Part shown: positions 19,104 to 27,459 of the stretch, piece after piece
How the letters are laid out: the number at the start of each line of letters is the position of its first letter
How positions within the stretch are numbered: position 1 is the stretch's first letter
From: CAVRUZ01 sp963724495
Lineage (GTDB): Bacteria; Actinomycetota; Actinomycetes; Propionibacteriales; DAIQRJ01
DNA: 64,000 nucleotides
Direction: 5' to 3'
Assembly: GCA_963724495.1 (NCBI GenBank)
Contig: CAVRUZ010000011.1
Span: 57,339 to 121,338, forward strand
Notes under the pieces: generated by a model
Seen by the model: only the letters and a program-made list of their open reading frames with translations
Told to the model about the DNA's origin: nothing
Databases searched by the model: none
Position numbers and translations under genes: made by a program

Positions 19104-20008
19104 CGCCGGACCACACCCACGACGTCGAGCGTTGACGGCGCCGCCGCGAGTCGGACCTGCACGAGGCCATGACCGCTGGCCGCGGAGTCGGTGCCCGGTC
19201 CGGTGACCACCGTGCCGACCGGCAGCCCGGCAGGGAACGGGCCGTCGGGCAGGGAACCCGTAGTGGTCACCGATGTCCCCGCCGTGAGTGTGGGCTCGGT
19301 CCTGAGCTGGCTGACCCGCACGAGTCCGCCGCAGTCACCGGTACCGCGCGCGAGGGCGAGATCGCCCGAGGCACCGACGCGCACACCCACCGCGCTGCGC
19401 GCGTCGCAGAGCAACAGGACGGTGCTGCTCCGCTCTTCGGCTACGAGCACCCTGCCCGCCAGGCCGCCCCCGGTGACGACCGCCGCACCGACACCGACAC
19501 CGTCGGCGGTGCCCTGGTCCAAGGTGACCGTTCGCTGAAATCCCTGCCCCGAGCCGAAGGCGACCACCCGCGCGGGAACCACCGTGAGCCCAAGGCCTCC
19601 CGAGCGTCGCAGCAGCTCGTCCAACTGGGGAGCAACGGCACCCGATTCGTTGGTCGCCGATGCCTCGACGCGGAGCCGGGCGTTCTCGCGGCGAAGGCGT
19701 TCCTGCTCAGCCGCCGTGTGGGCGGGCCGGACCAGCGCCTCGGTGTAGCCGGCAACCGCCCCAGCCGCGCGGCTGCCGGCCGAGGTCGCCGGCGCGAGCG
19801 CCGAGGCCAGCGCGGCCCGGACCGGAGACAGCGGCGTCGCCTCGCCGGGATAGCGCGCGTCGACGGTCACCAGAGCGATCGCGGTGAGCAGGCAGAGCAG
19901 GTAGCACGCGGCGTTCCGGCGGGCGTCCGAACGACCCCGGTTGGCGCCGCCCGTGCGGCCGCGCGTGGTCCCGGCCGGCGGCGGCGAGACGTCGCGGCGC
20001 CTCGGCAT
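19100..20008 (-). CDS. mreC: Rod shape-determining protein MreC
   Basis: A 302-residue scaffold of the elongasome. It has a basic cytoplasmic N-terminus, one membrane helix (AACYLLCLLTAIALVTV), a coiled coil (TAAEQERLRRENARLRVEA), and the periplasmic-type double beta-barrel with VVAFGSGQGFQRTVTLDQG and GGLAGRVLVAEERSSTVLLL. The start MPRRRDVS at 20008 shares one base with the mreB stop (TGATG), so translation is coupled. Longer N-terminal readings run into mreB and are not real. Confidence 0.93.
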   Translation of the reverse strand: MPRRRDVSPPPAGTTRGRTGGANRGRSDARRNAACYLLCLLTAIALVTVDARYPGEATPLSPVRAALASALAPATSAGSRAAGAVAGYTEALVRPAHTAAEQERLRRENARLRVEASATNESGAVAPQLDELLRRSGGLGLTVVPARVVAFGSGQGFQRTVTLDQGTADGVGVGAAVVTGGGLAGRVLVAEERSSTVLLLCDARSAVGVRVGASGDLALARGTGDCGGLVRVSQLRTEPTLTAGTSVTTTGSLPDGPFPAGLPVGTVVTGPGTDSAASGHGLVQVRLAAAPSTLDVVGVVRR

Positions 20009-21090
20009 CAGCGGCGCCCGCGCTCGGGAATCAGCACCCGGTGCAGCAGGTCGAACTCCTCGAGGCACAGTCCCGCCCCACGGACCACAGACCCCAGCGG
20101 GTCGTCGGCCACCCGGACCGTCACCCCCGTCTCGTGGGCGATGCGCTCGTCCAGGCCACGCAGCAGCGCGCCACCTCCGGTGAGCACGATGCCCGCGTCC
20201 ATGACATCGGCCGCGAGCTCCGGTGGGCACTTGTCCAGCGTGGCGCGGACGGCGTCGACGATCTGGCGCACGGGTTCGTCCAGCGCGCGCCGGACCTCCG
20301 CGGCCGGAACCACGATGGTCTGCGGCAGGCCCGTCACCTGGTCCCGGCCACGGACCTCGGCGGACGGTTCGTCCTTCCAGGGAAAGGCAGATCCGATCTC
20401 CACCTTCAGCCGTTCGGCCGTGCGCTCACCGAGGAGCAGGCCGAAGGTGGCGCGGATGTAGCGGATCACTGCCTCGTCCATCGCGTCGCCTGCGACCCGG
20501 GTCGAGGTTCCCGTCACCACGCCGCCGAGGGAGATCACGGCAACCTCGGTCGTGCCGCCGCCGACGTCGACCACCAGGTTGGCGACCGCCTCGTGCACCG
20601 GAAGGCCGGCACCCAGCGCCGCAGCCATGGGCTCCTCGATGATCGCGACCGACCGCGCACCGGCGGCATACCCGGCATCGCGCACCGCCCGATGCTCGAC
20701 GGAGGTGATGCCGGCGGGAACACACACCACCACACGAGGTCTGCTCACGAATCTCAGCAGACTGCGACTCGTGACCTGCTGCACGAAGTAGCGCAACATC
20801 TGTTCGCAGGCGTCGAAGTCGGCGATCACGCCCTCCGCGAGCGGCCGGACCACCGAGATGCCGTCCGGCGTGCGGCCGAGCATCCGCTTGGCCGCCGTGC
20901 CGACCGCGACGACATCGCCGGTGTCGTCGCGAACCGCCACCACAGAGGGCTCGTCGAGCACGATCCCCTCGCCGCGGACGTAGACAAGAGTGTTGGCGGT
21001 GCCGAGGTCAACGGCGAGGTCGCGCGGAATGAGCCGCGAGATCGAACGGCGCCGCTCTGGCTCGCGCGGCGGCCGGTCGGTCCCCGTCAT
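20008..21090 (-). CDS. mreB: Rod shape-determining protein MreB (actin homologue)
   Basis: A 360-residue bacterial actin that organises lateral wall synthesis. Visible motifs are the phosphate-1 loop DLAVDLGTANTLVYV, phosphate-2 LVVDVGGGTTEVAVISLGG and the adenosine motif IVLTGGGALLRGLD. It is the first gene of the mreBCD-pbp2-rodA operon, 42 bp after ndk on the same strand. A functioning mre operon suggests rod-shaped growth or sporulation-type wall synthesis; many actinobacteria lack these genes. Confidence 0.96.
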   Translation of the reverse strand: MTGTDRPPREPERRRSISRLIPRDLAVDLGTANTLVYVRGEGIVLDEPSVVAVRDDTGDVVAVGTAAKRMLGRTPDGISVVRPLAEGVIADFDACEQMLRYFVQQVTSRSLLRFVSRPRVVVCVPAGITSVEHRAVRDAGYAAGARSVAIIEEPMAAALGAGLPVHEAVANLVVDVGGGTTEVAVISLGGVVTGTSTRVAGDAMDEAVIRYIRATFGLLLGERTAERLKVEIGSAFPWKDEPSAEVRGRDQVTGLPQTIVVPAAEVRRALDEPVRQIVDAVRATLDKCPPELAADVMDAGIVLTGGGALLRGLDERIAHETGVTVRVADDPLGSVVRGAGLCLEEFDLLHRVLIPERGRR

Positions 21091-21132
21091 CCCGGCCTCC
21101 CCGTCAGCGTCGTCCCGCGGTCCCTGTCCCGC

Positions 21133-21549
21133 TCAGGCCGCGGCGAGATCCGGGAACCAGAGTGCGATCTCCCGCTCGGCCGACTCGGCCGAGTCCGAGC
21201 CGTGGACGAGATTCTCCCGGTTGGACAGCGAGAGGTCACCGCGGATCGTTCCCGGGTCCGCCACCCGACCATCGGTGGCGCCGTTGAGGATGCGGACGAC
21301 GTCGATCGCCGACTCCCCTTCTACCACCAGCGCCACGAGCGGACCACTGGTGACGAAGTCGCGCAGCTTGGCGTAGAAGTCCTTCCCCACATGCTCGGCG
21401 TAGTGCCGGTCGGCCATCTCGCCGTCGATCGTGCGCTGCTCGATCGCGACCGTCCGGAGACCCTTCCGCTCCAGCCGGGAGAGGACGTCGCCCATCAGCC
21501 CGCGACGCACGGTGTCGGGCTTGAGGATCACCAGGGTTCGTTCGGTCAC
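21133..21549 (-). CDS. ndk: Nucleoside diphosphate kinase
   Basis: A 138-residue enzyme that transfers the gamma-phosphate of ATP to nucleoside diphosphates. The start is GTG at 21549 (VTERTLVILKPDTVRRG). The catalytic His is in NLVHGSDSAESAEREI. A TAGGCT hexamer lies 8 nt upstream of the start, so the transcript probably has almost no leader. The longer frame upstream overlaps this promoter and is not coding. Its position next to folC/DUF4233 and ahead of rne is conserved in actinobacteria. Confidence 0.96.
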   Translation of the reverse strand: MTERTLVILKPDTVRRGLMGDVLSRLERKGLRTVAIEQRTIDGEMADRHYAEHVGKDFYAKLRDFVTSGPLVALVVEGESAIDVVRILNGATDGRVADPGTIRGDLSLSNRENLVHGSDSAESAEREIALWFPDLAAA

Positions 21550-21557
21550 GGTCGCGC

Positions 21558-21563
21558 AGCCTA
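21558..21563 (-). promoter_or_regulatory. -10 element (TAGGCT) of ndk
   Basis: TAGGCT on the minus strand, 8 nt before GTG 21549. It gives a 5' leader of about 0-2 nt. Confidence 0.5.
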
Positions 21564-21673
21564 CCGTCCGGGCGGGTCCGCAACCGCCCGTCGCGCCGGC
21601 CATGACACCGCCGCCGAGACCGTCAGTCAGGCGCCGGAAGGGGCAGACGGCCACGGGTGTGGCCAGTGCTTCC

Positions 21674-21679
21674 TAGGCT
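21674..21679 (+). promoter_or_regulatory. -10 element (TAGGCT), leaderless type
   Basis: TAGGCT exactly 6 nt before ATG 21686 of the rhomboid protease gene. Confidence 0.55.
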
Positions 21680-21685
21680 GTCGCC

Positions 21686-22291
21686 ATGAGCTCCACGCTC
21701 CCCACCAGACGACCGTCCTGGTCGACGTCGCGCCGACCAGGGTCCGGGCTCGCTCTCGGCGTTCCGGTCGTCGCGCTGCTGGCGCTGATGTGGTTCTCCG
21801 AGCTGGTCGACCAGGCCACTCCGCTCGACCTCGACTACTACGGCATCCGGCCGCGCTCGCTCGAGGGTCTGCTCGGCATCCCGCTGGCGCCCCTGCTGCA
21901 CGGCTCGTTCGCGCACTTCGTCGCGAACGCCGGTGCCTTCCTGATCCTGGGCCTGGCGATCGCCTACACGACCCGGCGGTTCTGGACGGTGACCATCGCC
22001 GTGACCCTGATCGGCGGCCTCGGTGTCTGGCTGCTGGCCGAGCCGGGGACCGTGACGATCGGCGCTTCCGGCGTGGTCTACGGCTACGCCGCGTTCCTGG
22101 TCGCGTGGGGACTGTTCACCCGACGACTGCTCGCCGTTGTGGTCTCGGTGGCGGTCGTGCTCATCTACGGCGGTCTGGTGTGGGGCGTCCTGCCGAGCAA
22201 CCCGGTGGTCTCGTGGCAGGGGCACCTGTTCGGCGCGGTTGCCGGCGTGCTCACCGCCCGCTGGTTGTCAAAGCGCCGGGGCCGGCTGTAG
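21686..22291 (+). CDS. Rhomboid-family intramembrane serine protease
   Basis: A 201-residue six-helix membrane protease. The HxxxN of helix 2 (HFVANAGAF), the catalytic Ser in GASG (S128, IGASGVVYGY) and the catalytic His (H180, SWQGHLFGAVAG) are all present, so it should be active. It cleaves membrane-spanning substrates; these cannot be predicted. Divergent from ndk and convergent with the DUF4233 gene (8 bp). Its -10 box lies 6 nt before the start codon, suggesting a leaderless mRNA. Confidence 0.9.
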   Translation: MSSTLPTRRPSWSTSRRPGSGLALGVPVVALLALMWFSELVDQATPLDLDYYGIRPRSLEGLLGIPLAPLLHGSFAHFVANAGAFLILGLAIAYTTRRFWTVTIAVTLIGGLGVWLLAEPGTVTIGASGVVYGYAAFLVAWGLFTRRLLAVVVSVAVVLIYGGLVWGVLPSNPVVSWQGHLFGAVAGVLTARWLSKRRGRL

Positions 22292-22298
22292 CCAGCCT

Positions 22299-22730
22299 TC
22301 AGGACGACGTACCGGCATCCGGCTGAGTCGCGGCCCGGTTGGGCTGGTCAAGGCCCTTCTCCCTGCGGATGCGGCGCAGCCGATCCTCCAGCAGCAGCGT
22401 CGCCACCCAGCAGATCGCGAACAGCACTCCGACGATCGCCATCAACGGCTCCAGCAGCGAGAGCGCGACCGCGCCCACCTGCACCAGGCTTCCGAGCAGC
22501 CTGCCGCCGCGGCGCCTCTGCATCCCCGAGGCGATCGCGGCCAGCAGGGCCAGCCCCAGCCCGCAGACGAGTCCCAACGCCTTCGGCACGTCGCCGACCA
22601 CGATCATCACCGGCGTGGACAGGCCGATGACGATGGCCTCCAGCAGGAGCGTCGCCGCGAGCGGCGCGTTCATCGGACGGCGCGGATCGGCCGGACCGGA
22701 ACGCCGAGTGCCGGCACTCTGGCCGGTCAC
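22299..22730 (-). CDS. DUF4233 small membrane protein
   Basis: A 143-residue protein from GTG 22730, with a 4-nt overlap (GTGA) with the folC stop. It has four membrane helices (MNAPLAATLLLEAIVIGLSTP to LAAIASG, then VALSLLEPLMAIVGVLFAICW) and a charged C-terminus (LLEDRLRRIRREKGLDQ). It matches the DUF4233 family usually placed between folC and ndk in actinobacteria. Function is unknown; the conserved coupling to folC is the only hint. Confidence 0.85.
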   Translation of the reverse strand: MTGQSAGTRRSGPADPRRPMNAPLAATLLLEAIVIGLSTPVMIVVGDVPKALGLVCGLGLALLAAIASGMQRRRGGRLLGSLVQVGAVALSLLEPLMAIVGVLFAICWVATLLLEDRLRRIRREKGLDQPNRAATQPDAGTSS

Positions 22731-24271
22731 CGCTCCGTCTCCTCCCCGGTGTCGTCCACCCGCCCGTCCCACAGGTCCGACGACCTGTCGTCTGGCCCGG
22801 TCTCTGGATCGTCGGCGTCGTAGCCGCGCTCGAACCCGCTGTCGACAACCGGCGCCTGGACCGGCGGGGTCGCGCTGGCGCTGCCGGTGAGGAGAACGCG
22901 GGCCTGGCCGGCGGTGAACACCGAACCGGTCACGAGAATCCCGGGGCTGGTCGCTCCCTCTTCTGCACGGGTCACCGCAAGTTCGATCGCGTCCGGGAGC
23001 CACGCCTCCACATGCACTCGGTCCTCTCCGAAGATGTCGAGGGCCAGCTCGGCGAGCTCGGCCACCGGCATGGTCCGGTCGGTGGAGTTCTCCGTGATGA
23101 CGACTTCGGCCAACACCGGCTCGAACGCTTCCAGTAGCCCGACCGCGTTCTTCTCACTGCTCACGCCGATCACTCCGACAACGCGGTCGAAGTCGAACGC
23201 CTCGGCGAGGCCGGCAGCCGCCGCCTTCGCGCCATGCGGATTGTGCGCCGCGTCGATGATGATCGTCGGCGAGGTACGCAGGACCTCCAGCCGACCCGGT
23301 GAGTCCACCTGGGCGAACCCCTCCCGGACGAGGTCGGCCTCCATGGCCCGCCCGACGCCCGAACCGAGGAACGACTCCACCGCGGCCAGCGCGAGTGAGG
23401 CATTGGTGGCCTGGTGCTCGCCGTACAGCGGGAGGAAGACCTCGTCGTACACCTCGCGCAGACCCTGCAGGCGCAGCAGCTGACCACCGAGGGCCAGCGA
23501 GCGGTCGAGAACACCGAAGTCGCGACCGGCCACGAACAGCTGGGCGCCCATCGCATCTGCCTGCTCGCTGATCACGGCCAGCACGTCCGGTTGCTGTGCG
23601 GCGCACACGACTACTGAGCCCCGCTTGATGATTCCGGCCTTCTCCTGGGCGATCCGGACCGCGGTCTCACCGAGCAGCCGGGTGTGGTCGAGGTCGATCG
23701 GGCCGATCACGGCGACGTCAGCAGTGGCCACGTTGGTGGCGTCCCAGCTCCCGCCGAGCCCGACTTCCAGGATCGCGACGTCCACCGGAGCGTCCGCGAG
23801 AGCCGTGAACATCATCGCGGTCACGACCTCGAAGAAGGTCATGCGCATGTCGGACCGCTCGTCGACCATCTTGACGAAGGGTGAGGCATCCGCGAACGCG
23901 CCGACGAAGGCATCGATGTCCAGGGGTGTCCCGTCGACCGCGATCCGTTCACGGATCTCGGTGATGTGCGGGGAGGTGAACCGGCCGGTGCGAAGGCCGA
24001 GCGTGCGCAGCAACGCGTCGATCATCCGGACCGTCGAGGTCTTGCCGTTCGTACCCGTGACGTGCACGACCTTGTACGCGTCCTCGGGATGCCCGGCCAG
24101 CTCGGTATAGGTGCGGATCCGGTCGAGCGACGGGCCCGGGCGGCTCTCGGGCCAGCGGCCCATCAGCTCGGTGTCCACCTCCCGGTAGGCGGCCATCCGC
24201 AGGGCGTCCTCTGCGTCGGGTGGCTCGTTCGGAGTCAGGTATCCGTCGCCGGAGAAGGAGGAGCGCGCCAT
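22727..24271 (-). CDS. folC: Bifunctional folylpolyglutamate/dihydrofolate synthase
   Basis: A 514-residue Mur-ligase family enzyme that adds glutamate to folates. The ATP loop GTNGKTS is at residues 73-79; other family blocks are GRFTSPHITEIRERI, ILEVGLGGSWDATN, HTRLLGETAVRIAQEKAGI and DAAHNPHG. There is a short acidic C-terminal extension (PETGPDDRSSDLWDG). The start at ATG 24271 has TAGACT 9 nt upstream. It is divergent from valS with about 125 bp to the leader peptide, a conserved pairing in actinobacteria. Confidence 0.95.
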   Translation of the reverse strand: MARSSFSGDGYLTPNEPPDAEDALRMAAYREVDTELMGRWPESRPGPSLDRIRTYTELAGHPEDAYKVVHVTGTNGKTSTVRMIDALLRTLGLRTGRFTSPHITEIRERIAVDGTPLDIDAFVGAFADASPFVKMVDERSDMRMTFFEVVTAMMFTALADAPVDVAILEVGLGGSWDATNVATADVAVIGPIDLDHTRLLGETAVRIAQEKAGIIKRGSVVVCAAQQPDVLAVISEQADAMGAQLFVAGRDFGVLDRSLALGGQLLRLQGLREVYDEVFLPLYGEHQATNASLALAAVESFLGSGVGRAMEADLVREGFAQVDSPGRLEVLRTSPTIIIDAAHNPHGAKAAAAGLAEAFDFDRVVGVIGVSSEKNAVGLLEAFEPVLAEVVITENSTDRTMPVAELAELALDIFGEDRVHVEAWLPDAIELAVTRAEEGATSPGILVTGSVFTAGQARVLLTGSASATPPVQAPVVDSGFERGYDADDPETGPDDRSSDLWDGRVDDTGEETER

Positions 24272-24280
24272 GATGCGGCG

Positions 24281-24286
24281 AGTCTA
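24281..24286 (-). promoter_or_regulatory. -10 element (TAGACT) of folC
   Basis: TAGACT on the minus strand, 9 nt before ATG 24271, predicting a 5' leader of only 1-3 nt. Confidence 0.45.
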
Positions 24287-24383
24287 GGTGTTCGGAGGCG
24301 GGCACCCGTGGCGCCGGTTACCCGCTCCGCACCCCGGACGTTCCGGCACCGCGGTCTACAAGCGGCGTCGGGGCCGAAAGCGT

Positions 24384-24389
24384 TACCAT
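24384..24389 (+). promoter_or_regulatory. -10 element (TACCAT) of the valS leader
   Basis: TACCAT (TANNNT type) exactly 6 nt before GTG 24396. Transcription would start at the leader-peptide start codon and leave a 5' region of about 250 nt before valS. Confidence 0.45.
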
Positions 24390-24395
24390 CGACCC

Positions 24396-24500
24396 GTGAT
24401 TGCGACGACGAGCCTCCGCCGCCCGGCTTCCGGGCAGGTCGCGCGCGTCCACGCCCGCGGGGTAGACGTAGTAGGCCGGGCGACAGCGATCCGCTCCTAG
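24396..24500 (+). CDS. Putative valS leader peptide (34 residues) with clustered Val GTA codons
   Basis: A short frame from GTG 24396 to TAG 24498-24500, upstream of valS. It contains five internal valines. Three are within four codons (24462-24473, Val-Asp-Val-Val), all encoded by GTA, which is rare in this GC-rich genome and almost absent from the neighbouring genes. The stop codon sits in the loop of a strong hairpin. This is the layout of a ribosome-stalling attenuator responding to charged tRNA-Val. The peptide itself has no recognised function. Leaderless initiation is suggested by the -10 box 6 nt upstream. Confidence 0.55.
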   Translation: MIATTSLRRPASGQVARVHARGVDVVGRATAIRS

Positions 24501-24574
24501 CGATTCGCTGCTCGCCCTCGAGGTCTCTCTCGATCTGCACGTCCCCCGATATGAATGCCGGACACCTACCGGCA
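24421..24574 (+). promoter_or_regulatory. Hairpin array in the valS leader (candidate attenuator)
   Basis: Several foldable elements. A 6-bp hairpin lies at 24421-24435. A 12-bp stem pairs 24478-24489 with 24505-24517 (one bulge), its loop holding the leader stop codon. Smaller hairpins are at 24518-24533 and 24556-24574 (6 bp). The segment 24421-24427 can instead pair with 24474-24480, which would compete with both main stems. A ribosome stalled at the GTA codons would cover 24478-24489. I see no U-tract terminator, so control could be translational or by a terminator without a U-tract. No T-box consensus is visible. Confidence 0.45.
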
Positions 24575-24646
24575 CCTCAGGCAGGCCGACATCCCGGCCA
24601 CGCGCCGAAGCGACACCACCCCGCCGCTCGGAAAGGCACACGTCAA

Positions 24647-27325
24647 ATGTCACAACACCAGCAACACCCAGGTTCACAGCACACTGACACTCCACAGAAA
24701 CCCAAGGCAGCCAGCGTCCCGGACAAGCCGGGGCTCGAGGGTCTCGAGGAACGCTGGTCGCAGCAGTGGGACCGCGATTCCACCTACGCGTTCGACCGCA
24801 CGGCACCACGCGAGCGGATCTTCTCCATCGACACCCCTCCGCCGACCGTGTCCGGCTCCCTGCACGTGGGGCACATGTTCAGCTACACCCACACCGACAT
24901 CATCGCGCGCTACCAGCGGATGACGGGGCGGGAAGTGTTCTACCCGATCGGGTGGGACGACAACGGCCTGCCGACCGAACGCCGGGTCCAGAACTTCTTC
25001 GGGGTCAGGTGCGACCCGCAGGTGCCCTACGACCCGGAGTTCACTCCCCCGGCCAAGCCCGACGCCAAGCGCCAGGTCCCGGTGAGCCGCGGGAACTTCA
25101 TCGAACTCTGCGCGCAGTTGACCGAGGAGGACGAGAAGGCCTTCGAGGCACTGTTCCGCCGGCTCGGTCTGAGCGTCGACTGGAGCACTACCTACACCAC
25201 GATCTCGGCCACGGCCCGGATCGCGTCTCAACGCGCCTTCCTGCGCAACGTCCAGCGGGGCGAGGCGTACTCGGCCGAGGCACCGAGCCTGTGGGACACG
25301 ACGTTCTCCACCGCTGTCGCCCAGGCCGAACTCGAGTCCCGCGACTACCCGGGCCACTACCACCGGGTCGCGTTCCACGGCACGGACGGACCGGTGTTCA
25401 TCGAGACCACGCGGCCCGAACTCGTCCCGGCCGTCGTGGCCCTCATCGCGCATCCCGACGACGAGCGCTACCGGCAGCTCGTGGGCAGCACGGTGAGGTC
25501 TCCCCTGTTCGGCGTCGAGATCCCGGTCGTGGCACATCAGGGTGCTGAGATGGACAAGGGCGCCGGAATCGCGATGTGCTGCACGTTCGGTGACCTCACC
25601 GACGTGCAGTGGTGGCGAGAACTGCAGTTGCCGACGCGTGCGGTGGTGGGCCGGGACGGTCGGCTGCTGCGTGACACTCCGAGCTGGCTCGCGGATGGCC
25701 CTGGTGCTGAGCTGTACGCGAATTCCCTTGCAGGCAAGACGACGTTCTCCGCCCGTGAGGCAGTCGTGTCAGCCCTGCGTGAGTCCGGTGACCTCGAGGG
25801 CGAGCCCACGCCGACCACGCGCAAGGTGAACTTCTACGAGCGCGGCGAACGCCCGCTGGAGATCGTCACCAGTCGGCAGTGGTACATCCGCAACGGTGGT
25901 AGGGATGCCGAGCTCAGGCAGACGTTCCTCGATCGCGGCACCGAGCTCGCCTGGGTGCCGCCGTTCATGCGTCAGCGCTACAACGACTGGGTCGGAGGGC
26001 TCAACGGGGACTGGCTCATCAGCCGGCAGCGGTTCTTCGGTGTGCCGTTCCCGGTCTGGTACGCGCTGGACAGCGACGGGCAGCCCTTGTTGGACAGTCC
26101 GATCCTCGCGAGCGAGGACAGCCTGCCGATCGACCCGTCGTCGGACCTGCCGCCCGGCTACAGCGCCGATCAGCGGGACGTGCCGGGAGGGTTCACCGCG
26201 GACCCCGATGTGATGGACACGTGGGCCACGTCGTCGATGTCACCGCACATCGTCTGCGGGTGGGAACGCGATGCCGATCTGTTCGCGCGCACGTTCCCGA
26301 TGTCGCTGAACACGCACGCGCACGAGATCATCCGGACCTGGCTGTACTACCGGGTGGTGCGTGCGCACTTCGAGAACGGTTCGCTGCCGTGGGAGCGCTC
26401 GATGATCTCGGGCTTCGTGGTGGACCCGGACCGCAAGAAGATGAGCAAGTCCAAGGGCAACGCGATCGTCCCGACCGAGATCCTCGACCGGTTCGGCACC
26501 GACGCGGTGCGCTGGCGCGCTGCGCTGGTTCGACCCGGTCTCGACTCGCCGTTCGACGAGAGCCAGATGAAGGTCGGTCGCCGGCTGGCGATCAAGATCC
26601 TCAACGCCAGCAAGTTCGTTCTCGCGATGGGTGCGACGAACACCGATCCAGGTCTGGTGACCGAGCCGCTGGACGCGTCGATGCTGGCCGCGCTTGCCGG
26701 CGTGGTCGACGAGGCGACGACGGCGTTCGAGGCGTACGACTACACCCGCGCGCTGGAGGTGACCGAGCGCTTCTTCTGGACGTTCTGCGACGACTACGTC
26801 GAGCTGGTCAAGGAGCGCGCCTACGGGAACGTCGGCGGTGCAGGTTCACCGGCTACCGAGCCAGCGACCGGATCCCCCACCCCTGCAGGGGATTCACCGG
26901 CCATGGCGTCGGCACGGGCGGCTCTTGCGGTCGCGCTCGACTCGATGCTGCGGCTGTTCGCTCCGTTCCTGCCGTTCGTGACCGAGGAGGTGTGGTCGTG
27001 GTGGCAGACCGGCTCGGTGCACACGAGCGCCTGGCCGCGCAGCGACGAGCTCATCACCGATCCGGAGGGTGACGCGGCGGTGCTCGAGGCGGCATCGGCT
27101 GCCCTGATCGGCGTGCGCGGTGCGAAGTCCGACGCGAAGGCGTCGATGCGCGCCGAGCTGTCGAAGATCGAGCTGGTGGGGACGTCGGAGGCGCTGGCCG
27201 CGGTCCGGCAGGCGGCGGCCGACCTGGCTTCCGTGGCCAAGCTCACCGGCGACCTCGTGCTCACCGAGGACGAGTCGGCGCGGGACCTCCGGGCCAGCGC
27301 CGTGTTGGCCGCACCCGTCGGCTGA
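24647..27325 (+). CDS. valS: Valyl-tRNA synthetase
   Basis: An 892-residue class I synthetase. It starts at ATG 24647 with GAAAGG upstream. Motifs are the HIGH-type SGSLHVGH, the tryptophan-rich GWDDNGLPTERRVQNFFGV typical of the ValRS group, the CP1 editing domain (IETTRPELVPAVVALIAHP) and KMSKSKGN. It lacks the long C-terminal coiled coil of the E. coli type, as in many actinobacterial enzymes. Divergent from folC. Expression is probably controlled by the leader peptide and hairpins upstream. It is intact over 2.7 kb in a region where many genes show frameshifts. Confidence 0.96.
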   Translation: MSQHQQHPGSQHTDTPQKPKAASVPDKPGLEGLEERWSQQWDRDSTYAFDRTAPRERIFSIDTPPPTVSGSLHVGHMFSYTHTDIIARYQRMTGREVFYPIGWDDNGLPTERRVQNFFGVRCDPQVPYDPEFTPPAKPDAKRQVPVSRGNFIELCAQLTEEDEKAFEALFRRLGLSVDWSTTYTTISATARIASQRAFLRNVQRGEAYSAEAPSLWDTTFSTAVAQAELESRDYPGHYHRVAFHGTDGPVFIETTRPELVPAVVALIAHPDDERYRQLVGSTVRSPLFGVEIPVVAHQGAEMDKGAGIAMCCTFGDLTDVQWWRELQLPTRAVVGRDGRLLRDTPSWLADGPGAELYANSLAGKTTFSAREAVVSALRESGDLEGEPTPTTRKVNFYERGERPLEIVTSRQWYIRNGGRDAELRQTFLDRGTELAWVPPFMRQRYNDWVGGLNGDWLISRQRFFGVPFPVWYALDSDGQPLLDSPILASEDSLPIDPSSDLPPGYSADQRDVPGGFTADPDVMDTWATSSMSPHIVCGWERDADLFARTFPMSLNTHAHEIIRTWLYYRVVRAHFENGSLPWERSMISGFVVDPDRKKMSKSKGNAIVPTEILDRFGTDAVRWRAALVRPGLDSPFDESQMKVGRRLAIKILNASKFVLAMGATNTDPGLVTEPLDASMLAALAGVVDEATTAFEAYDYTRALEVTERFFWTFCDDYVELVKERAYGNVGGAGSPATEPATGSPTPAGDSPAMASARAALAVALDSMLRLFAPFLPFVTEEVWSWWQTGSVHTSAWPRSDELITDPEGDAAVLEAASAALIGVRGAKSDAKASMRAELSKIELVGTSEALAAVRQAAADLASVAKLTGDLVLTEDESARDLRASAVLAAPVG

Positions 27326-27339
27326 CCGACGTCGACCGG

Positions 27340-27382
27340 GCGCAGATCGGGGTTATGGCACCTCCATAACCCCGATTTGCGC
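27340..27382. terminator. 19-bp palindrome after valS
   Basis: A nearly perfect inverted repeat: 27340-27358 pairs with 27364-27382 over 19 bp (one G-T), with a 5-nt loop. It starts 15 nt after the valS stop. No T-run follows, but a stem this strong can act as a U-less terminator. It could also be a dispersed palindromic repeat. Confidence 0.7.
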
Positions 27383-27459
27383 CTACTCGACGGCTGGTTC
27401 CGGCCGAATCCCGCAGCAGTCCCCGAAGACCACTGCCAGCCACACCAGACTGTCCTGCC

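Noticed and set aside
20041..22326. 760-codon plus-strand frame across mreB and ndk
   Set aside because: Shadow frame over two well identified minus-strand genes.
24396..24646. T-box riboswitch for valS
   Set aside because: No recognisable T-box consensus bulge or Stem I features; the Val-codon leader peptide explains the region better.
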